Assembly (NCBI GenBank): GCA_040878115.1
Contig: JBBDMV010000155.1
Location: forward strand, 1 to 11,325
Length of the DNA stretch: 11,325 nucleotides
Reading direction: 5' to 3'
From: JBBDMU01 sp040878115
GTDB taxonomy: Bacteria; Bacteroidota; Rhodothermia; Balneolales; Natronogracilivirgulaceae
Shown here: positions 7,253 through 11,325 of the stretch, in pieces
Layout of the letters: each line of letters starts with the position of its first letter
Position numbering within the stretch: position 1 is the first letter of the stretch
Notes under the pieces: generated by a model
The model's input: the letters and a program-made list of their open reading frames with translations, nothing else
The model's database searches: none
What the model was told of the DNA's origin: nothing
Made by a program: the position numbers and the translations under genes

Positions 7253-8347
7253 TTAATTCCGTTTTGATGGTTGGTTAAAAAGTCCATCTACGGATTTGTC
7301 AATTTGGCTTGGACTATTGAATTGGGCTATTGAAATGGTAAATTCAGTCCCGTTATTACGTCTTACCGACACAGTTCCGTCAAGCTGACGTGCCAATCCA
7401 TGAATTAATGAGAGTCCAAGAGTTGAAGGATCAACGTATTTTGGAAGACCAATACCATTATCCTTTACAACTAAGTTCAGTAGATTCTCATTCTTGGAAA
7501 TAATAATGGATATTTCCCCTTTTTCCCTATCCTTGAAAGCGTGTTTAAAAGAGTTCGTTAACAGTTCATTAATAATCAGGGCACAAGGAACGGCTGTGCC
7601 TATTTCCAGAAAGATACTTTTAGCTTCAACTTTAAAGTCAACCTGCAATCCGGGGGTCTTGTAATTGTTGGATATGTGGTCCCATAGCTTAGAGATGTAG
7701 GGTCCAAAGGCAATTTTGGAAAAATCATCCTGCTGATACAGCATCTCATGGATCATACTCATAGACAACACCCTGCTTTCACTTTCCTTGAGCAAGCTTT
7801 TTAACTTTTTATCTTTAGCTGATCCGGCTTGTAAATTGAGCAGGCTCGTTATAATGGCGAGATTATTTTTTACCCGGTGATGGATTTCATTCAGCAGTAC
7901 TTCTTTCTCCGCCAGGGATGCTTTCAGCTTTACAATAAGCTCATCCCTTTGCTTTTCTATTTTCTTTTCCTCCAACGATCGTTTTATGGCATTAGGCAGA
8001 CGGGCCAGATTTGACTTTAGAATATAATCATCCGCGCCTTTTTTTAGGCTTTCGACGGCAAATTCTTCCGACACCGCACCCGTAACCAGGATAAAGGGTA
8101 TATGCAAATCTTCAAGATTAAAAAGCTCGAGGGCCTGACCGGAATCAAAATTAGGCATGGAATGGTCGGATATGATTAGATCAGGCTTTAGTTTCTTTAG
8201 GGCCTTTTGATAACCCTTTTTGGTATCCACCACGTTAACATTGAAATCCAGCGCTGCTTTTTTGAGATAGCGATGAATAAATTCAGCGTCATAGGCTGAA
8301 TCTTCCAGGTGGAGTATGTTAAGCTTTTTTTGTTCCGTCATAATCAT
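7253..8347 (-). CDS. Response regulator-histidine kinase hybrid (REC-HisKA_2-HATPase)
   Basis: A 364-residue soluble signalling protein. The N-terminal receiver domain (about 9-125) has the acidic pair E15/D16, phospho-acceptor D61, T89 and K111. A coiled-coil-like linker (about 126-150) leads to a HisKA_2-type dimerisation domain with EIHHRVKNNLAIITSLLNLQ (154-173), in which H156 is the expected phospho-histidine. The HATPase_c domain shows the N box INELLTNSFKHA (259-270), DNGIGLP (296-302) and LGLSLIHGLARQLDG (310-324). No membrane segment is present. The order REC then kinase means phosphorylation of REC, perhaps by the upstream kinase, could control this kinase (inference). It is the third gene of the operon, 6 bp after the regulator. 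MIM at the start leaves two possible ATGs two codons apart. Confidence 0.93.
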   Translation of the reverse strand: MIMTEQKKLNILHLEDSAYDAEFIHRYLKKAALDFNVNVVDTKKGYQKALKKLKPDLIISDHSMPNFDSGQALELFNLEDLHIPFILVTGAVSEEFAVESLKKGADDYILKSNLARLPNAIKRSLEEKKIEKQRDELIVKLKASLAEKEVLLNEIHHRVKNNLAIITSLLNLQAGSAKDKKLKSLLKESESRVLSMSMIHEMLYQQDDFSKIAFGPYISKLWDHISNNYKTPGLQVDFKVEAKSIFLEIGTAVPCALIINELLTNSFKHAFKDREKGEISIIISKNENLLNLVVKDNGIGLPKYVDPSTLGLSLIHGLARQLDGTVSVRRNNGTEFTISIAQFNSPSQIDKSVDGLFNQPSKRN

Positions 8348-8353
8348 TATAAA

Positions 8354-8797
8354 TTAATTAGGAGGCTGGTTCAAAAGGGTCCAATACAATCCTAAATCAG
8401 AAACGGCCTTTAAAAAATCATCAAAATCAACGGGTTTTACGATATAGCTGTTTGCACCAAGCTTGTAACACCGATTGATATCAGGATCTTCTTTCGATGA
8501 AGTGAGTATCACTACAGGAATGGTTTTGGTACGGTCATCTTCTTTAATCCTTCTTAGAACTTCTATGCCGTCGACTTTAGGCATTTTAAGATCAAGCAGA
8601 ATAACTTTAGGTTTATCCATAACCCCTCTGCCTGAGTATGCTCCTTTGGCAAATATAAAATCAAGCGCTTCGGCCCCGTCTTTTAAATGTATAAGTCTGT
8701 TGGTAATTTGATGTTTTTTCAATGCACGAAGGGTGAGTTCCGCGTCATGCTTATTATCTTCAATAAGAAGAATTTCTATATCATTTGATTTGTTCAT
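8354..8797 (-). CDS. Single-domain response regulator (Rcp1-like receiver)
   Basis: A 147-residue stand-alone receiver without an output domain. E13/D14, phospho-acceptor D69 (ILLDLKMPKVDG, 66-77), T99 in VVILTSS and K121 in YIVKPVDFDDF make a complete phosphorylation site. The long beta3-preceding loop with GAYSGRG and the C-terminal FxDFLKAVSDLGLYWTLLNQPP are typical of receivers related to Rcp1, the partner of cyanobacterial phytochrome kinases, and of similar proteins paired with PAS kinases in Bacteroidota. Its start lies 1 nt after the stop of the upstream kinase gene, so translation is probably coupled. It may act as a phosphate shuttle or sink between the two kinases. Confidence 0.94.
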   Translation of the reverse strand: MNKSNDIEILLIEDNKHDAELTLRALKKHQITNRLIHLKDGAEALDFIFAKGAYSGRGVMDKPKVILLDLKMPKVDGIEVLRRIKEDDRTKTIPVVILTSSKEDPDINRCYKLGANSYIVKPVDFDDFLKAVSDLGLYWTLLNQPPN

Positions 8798-8798
8798 C

Positions 8799-10199
8799 TT
8801 AATTATTTGTGGTTAATCCTATTGTAAAATAAAATGTTGCCCCTTCATTGGTTTGTCCTTCTGCCCAAACCTCCCCTCCATGGCGTACAATAACCTGTCG
8901 GACAATGGGGAGTCCTACACCTGTTCCTTCAAATTCATCATCATGATGAAGCCGCTGAAATACGCCGAACAACTTGTCGTAAAATTCCATATCAAAGCCC
9001 GCACCGTTGTCGCTAACAAAAAAGGCTTGTCCTTTTTCTGTATTAACAGTCCCTATCCGGATCCTCGGGTTTTCTTTCTTTGAACTGTATTTAACAGCAT
9101 TGCTAATGAGATTGAGAAAAACCTGGGTAATTAAATTTTGGTCTGCATATATATTTGGCAAGGGGTCAATGGTTATATGGGCATTATGGTTCTCAAGCTC
9201 ATTTAAATTGGTTACCACACCGTTAACCAGTTCGTTCAGGTTTAGGTTTGTTTTGTTTAGCTCCGTTCTCCCAAGCCTTGAAAAAGCCAGCAAATCATCA
9301 ATAAGCTTACCCATCATCTTCGCGTTGCTCATGATGACATTAAGGATCCTGTTTCCTTCATCATCCAATTTATTATTGTAATCTTCAATAAGCATTTGAG
9401 AATAGCCATGCACGGCACGTAGTGGGGCCCTCAGATCATGACTTACAGAATAGGTAAAGGATTCCAGTTCCTTATTGGTTGCTTCCAGCTGGGAGGCCCG
9501 CAGACGAAGACGATCTTCCTTTCCCTTTAATTCTGAGAGATCACGGGTTACTTTTGTGAACCCGATAACTTCGTTATCCTTGTTACGTAAGGTCGTGATC
9601 ACAATACTGCCCCAAAATAGGGTACCGTCTTTTCTTTGGCGATAGCCTTCATCTTTGGCCTTACCATATTTTATAGCCTTATCTAACATTGTTTGGGGTT
9701 TGCCGGACTCCTGATCTTCAGCGGTATAAAAGATCTTGAAATTATTGCCTATGGCTTCCTTTGCCGTATATCCTTTTATTTCCCTCGCCCCTTTATTCCA
9801 ATTTGTTATAACCCCATTTGGGTCTAGAAGAAGAATGGCATAATCCTCTACATCTTCTGTCAAATTTATGTTCTGCGCTTTATCTTTTTTAAGAATTTCA
9901 TAGGAGATCCTGATGGCTTCGGTCATGGCATCAAATCCCGCTGCGATAGCATCTATTTCGTCTCGTTTGCCTCCGATATCGCCTTTCCCGGAAAAGTCCA
10001 TCACAGTGTACCTTGACAGTACATCTAAGAAGGCATTTGTCCTCTCATCGGTTCTCTTATCCTTTCCCGAATGGATATGCAATTGTTCGGTGAGGGTATT
10101 TAACCCTGGAATGATGGCATCAATATCATTTTCATCCCCGGATTCTGAAAGGTGAGATAAATGCCTGAGGATGTGTTTGATTCGCGAATCTTTTTGCAT
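8799..10199 (-). CDS. Soluble PAS histidine kinase with N-terminal HAMP-like region
   Basis: A 466-residue sensor kinase, first gene of the operon. Residues 1-45 are helical with no known domain. Residues about 52-103 resemble a HAMP helix-connector-helix ending in KRDEIDAIAAGFDAMTEAI. A PAS domain spans about 115-222 (DYAILLLDPNGVITNWNKGAREIKGY near its start, RRKDG-like RQRKDGTLFWG at 187-197). HisKA follows with SVSHDLRAPLRAV (H254 phospho-acceptor), then HATPase_c with N367 of the N box, DNGAGFD (397-403), the F box FGVFQRLH (411-418) and GTGVGL (425-430). There is no membrane helix or signal peptide, so the signal should be cytoplasmic. The PAS ligand cannot be read from sequence; this PAS type is not obviously light-sensing. 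Confidence 0.94.
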   Translation of the reverse strand: MQKDSRIKHILRHLSHLSESGDENDIDAIIPGLNTLTEQLHIHSGKDKRTDERTNAFLDVLSRYTVMDFSGKGDIGGKRDEIDAIAAGFDAMTEAIRISYEILKKDKAQNINLTEDVEDYAILLLDPNGVITNWNKGAREIKGYTAKEAIGNNFKIFYTAEDQESGKPQTMLDKAIKYGKAKDEGYRQRKDGTLFWGSIVITTLRNKDNEVIGFTKVTRDLSELKGKEDRLRLRASQLEATNKELESFTYSVSHDLRAPLRAVHGYSQMLIEDYNNKLDDEGNRILNVIMSNAKMMGKLIDDLLAFSRLGRTELNKTNLNLNELVNGVVTNLNELENHNAHITIDPLPNIYADQNLITQVFLNLISNAVKYSSKKENPRIRIGTVNTEKGQAFFVSDNGAGFDMEFYDKLFGVFQRLHHDDEFEGTGVGLPIVRQVIVRHGGEVWAEGQTNEGATFYFTIGLTTNN

Positions 10200-10434
10200 T
10201 ATAAATGCATATGGGTGTAATATCCGTATTGAGAAATCTTTTCAATGTAAGGAACGTAATTAATAGATGAAAGTGGGGTTGGGTTGTTGGTTGTCACTCA
10301 ACAGGAGCGGATGAGTTCCCCGGCTATCTTTAAACGGAATGACGTTGGCAAGAGGTTAAAAGCGATTAACCCACTACCCCGACATAAATGTGAAGTCACC
10401 CGTATATTCGTTTCATATTCACGAAAAAAACTTC
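10200..10434. other. Intergenic region between the kinase operon and the tRNA promoter
   Basis: No gene is supported here. The region must hold the promoter of the leftward three-gene signalling operon, but no good TTTG / TAnnTTTG pair on the - strand stands out. It contains GGGTTGTTGGTTGT at 10281-10294, identical to 4895-4908 in the repeat cluster after pcm. Confidence 0.6.
10281..10294. repeat. Second copy of GGGTTGTTGGTTGT
   Basis: This 14-bp string is identical to 4895-4908, which overlaps the inverted repeat downstream of pcm. Both copies are intergenic. The flanking 14-bp AGCGAAGCGTACAA core is not present near this copy. Confidence 0.55.
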
Positions 10435-10442
10435 TATATTTG
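10411..10442 (+). promoter_or_regulatory. tRNA promoter, Bacteroidota type
   Basis: TATATTTG at 10435-10442 matches the TAnnTTTG -7 consensus at every fixed position. TTTC at 10411-10414 stands 20 bp upstream as a -33 element with one mismatch to TTTG. Transcription would begin about 7 nt later, near 10449, roughly 17 nt before the mature tRNA. This is the best promoter match in the window. Confidence 0.65.
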
Positions 10443-10465
10443 TAGTCTTCTCATCTTTTTGAATG

Positions 10466-10539
10466 GGGCCCGTAGCTCAGTTGGTTAGAGCGCTCGACTC
10501 ATAATCGATCGGTCGGGGGTTCAAGTCCCTCCGGGCCCA
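10466..10539 (+). tRNA. tRNA with CAT anticodon, probably tRNA-Ile2 (lysidine type)
   Basis: A 74-nt cloverleaf. The acceptor stem pairs perfectly (GGGCCCG 10466-10472 with CGGGCCC 10532-10538), and the discriminator A is 10539. The D arm is GCTC/GAGC (10475-10478/10488-10491). The anticodon loop CTCATAA (10498-10504) carries CAT at 10500-10502. The T arm GGGGG-TTCAAGT-CCCTC is at 10515-10531. The top anticodon-stem pair (10493/10509) is a C-U mismatch. CCA is not encoded. CAT may be elongator Met or Ile2; the CGACTCATAATCG stem-loop and GGTC variable region resemble E. coli ileX more than the elongator Met gene. In that case TilS would convert the anticodon to read AUA codons. Seven Ts at 10541-10547 may end the transcript. 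Confidence 0.93.
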
Positions 10540-10950
10540 CTTTTTTTCCTGCCCTTCTTTTGTGCTCAAATACCGCTTAAATATGCTTTTAAAGGCGGTT
10601 TTCTGGCTTTCCTAACCATAGTTAATACTTCTCACGAAAAGAAAGCATTCCCCTTTAAGTCACTTTCTTCTAAATTAAGCGGTACAAAGGTTCAAAAGAA
10701 TTATGAGGGATTGTCCTGGTCGAAAAAGAAATTAAAAGCCATGGCATTTATGAGCCCGTTAAAAGGTAAACAAAGTCGTCGATGCTTATCGGGATGTTGT
10801 GGCAACCTATGGAAATGGCGAGAAGCTAAATTTCTAACTGATAAAATCCTTACCTATTATCACATTATAGCTTATGAAGATAAGGAACGATCTGAGGCTG
10901 TGTTAAAGATCAAAGATGGATGGAATATTATTATAAGTTCAAACTATCGA
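10540..10950. other. Gene-poor stretch downstream of the tRNA, possible decayed coding
   Basis: No intact gene that I can support. One + frame is free of stops from 10489 to the TAG at 10957-10959, but the only start candidates are TTG 10711 and ATG 10741, giving at most 82 residues with no recognised domain. A second frame reads a protein-like segment, VNKVVDAYRDVVATYGNGE and onward, at 10766-10834 before a stop. The first frame continues plausibly from 10834 (LTDKILTYYHIIAYEDKER). This mosaic could be a small gene broken by two frameshifts, or chance. The region also contains the MITE-like element at 10571-10684. Confidence 0.35.
10571..10684. mobile_element. MITE-like 114-bp element (candidate)
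   Basis: Perfect 10-bp inverted termini, TACCGCTTAA at 10571-10580 and TTAAGCGGTA at 10675-10684, enclose 94 bp. Both ends are directly flanked by CAAA (10567-10570 and 10685-10688), which looks like a 4-bp target-site duplication. The interior has no coding capacity of its own. Only one copy is visible, so mobility is not shown. Confidence 0.3.
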
Positions 10951-10983
10951 ACAAGTTAGTTCGCATTTAGCGAACTAACTTGT
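10951..10983. promoter_or_regulatory. Perfect 14-bp palindrome, probable operator of the higB locus
   Basis: ACAAGTTAGTTCGC (10951-10964) and GCGAACTAACTTGT (10970-10983) are perfect reverse complements around ATTTA. The right end abuts TATCTTTA (10983-10990), 7 of 8 matches to TAnnTTTG, and TTCG at 10960-10963 lies 19 bp before it as a weak -33 element. The palindrome therefore sits between and across the promoter elements, 19 nt before the higB ATG. That is where a HigA-type XRE antitoxin would bind to repress its own operon (known for the family; inferred here). It also spans the end of the short open frame before it. Confidence 0.6.
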
Positions 10984-11002
10984 ATCTTTATTCCGTTACT
11001 AC

Positions 11003-11307
11003 ATGAAAGCGCATCTTATAAAATCCAAAGCGGTCATGGATTTTGCAAGCAAACAATCTCTGCCTGTAAATACATTTGATACCTGGATGACAGGATTAAT
11101 GAAGCAGACTGGGATTCACCTAATGATATTAAGTATACTTTTGCTACGGCTGATATCTTAGGTAATGGAAGCGATCGGGTTGTTTTTGATGTGGGTGGTA
11201 ATAATTATCGTATTATTTGTACGTATCGGTTTGGGAAAAGTCGAATCCGTCTCTACGTTAACTGGATCGGTGTCAATCATAATGTGTCCACATTCGAATC
11301 ACTTTAA
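11003..11307 (+). pseudogene. higB: HigB-family mRNA interferase toxin, frameshifted
   Basis: From ATG 11003 the frame reads MKAHLIKSKAVMDFASK and onward to WMTGLMK, the normal start of a Bacteroidota HigB (type II toxin, ribosome-dependent mRNA cleavage). It then shifts and stops early at 11156-11158. From 11104 the next frame continues the family: ADWDSPNDIKYTFATADILG, then GSDRVVFDVGGNNYRIIC, YRFGKSRIRLYVNWIG, ending at TAA 11305-11307. Joining the two needs one inserted base just before 11104, for example ATGAAAGCA instead of ATGAAGCA, giving about 101 residues. The tail after WIG (VNHNVSTFESL) does not look like the usual WIGTH continuation and is short. A sequencing error in the A-run is possible. 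higA, normally directly downstream, would lie outside the window. Confidence 0.8.
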
Positions 11308-11325
11308 CGATCTTTTCTTCTTCAA

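Noticed and set aside
7253..8797. Phytochrome/light-sensing pair
   Set aside because: The receiver is Rcp1-like, but no GAF or PHY domain or chromophore-binding cysteine is seen in either kinase.
8853..9381. Plus-strand reading frames opposite the PAS kinase gene
   Set aside because: They lie wholly inside a well-supported gene with intact motifs on the other strand and show no family features.
10711..10959. 82-residue protein from a TTG start
   Set aside because: No recognised domain, no ribosome site, and the frame is stop-free well upstream of the start into the tRNA. A neighbouring frame is at least as protein-like. Treated as possible decayed sequence.
11099..11104. Programmed ribosomal frameshift in higB
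   Set aside because: There is no clear slippery heptamer or downstream structure, and HigB toxins are not known to need frameshifting. Mutation or sequencing error is simpler.

Overview
The window looks like chromosomal DNA from a Bacteroidota/Balneolota-type bacterium, possibly Balneolaceae-like; the rank is inferred. Three things support this. The F1 beta subunit carries an extra segment of about 30 residues that I know from that group. The epsilon subunit is short. The promoters that can be recognised have the TTTG / TAnnTTTG form instead of TTGACA / TATAAT. Several genes appear to start with TTG and have little Shine-Dalgarno sequence.

Left part (1-7239, all on +): an AT-rich leader with a palindromic repeat and a good promoter, then atpD-atpC (ATP synthase beta and epsilon, apart from the other ATP synthase genes). 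An NAD-dependent nucleotide-sugar epimerase, a UPF0104/YbhN-type membrane protein, pcm (protein-L-isoaspartate O-methyltransferase), a DUF368 membrane protein (family linked to undecaprenyl-phosphate recycling) and a tandem-domain universal stress protein follow. Epimerase, UPF0104 and DUF368 together suggest an envelope glycan/lipid theme next to housekeeping and stress genes. Between pcm and the DUF368 gene lies a compact repeat cluster: four direct copies and one inverted copy of a 14-bp unit, with direct copies spaced 22, 33 and 22 bp. It runs into the 5' end of the DUF368 reading frame.

Middle part (7253-10199, all on -): a tight three-gene signalling operon, read from right to left. It encodes a soluble HAMP-like/PAS histidine kinase, a single-domain Rcp1-like response regulator and a REC-HisKA_2-HATPase hybrid. 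None has a membrane segment or a DNA-binding output domain. It converges on the stress-protein gene with only 13 bp between the stop codons.

Right part (10200-11325): a repeat-bearing intergenic region, then a CAT-anticodon tRNA (probably lysidine-type tRNA-Ile2) with a clear promoter. Beyond it is a low-quality, accessory-looking stretch. It holds a 114-bp MITE-like inverted-repeat element, possible decayed coding sequence, a perfect 14-bp palindrome overlapping a promoter, and a HigB-family toxin gene broken by a single-base frameshift. The window ends 18 bp after the higB stop, where a higA antitoxin would be expected.

I found no clearly new multi-gene system. The most unusual structures are the 11-bp-phased repeat cluster at 4876-5064 and the broken higB with its intact-looking operator next to the tRNA.
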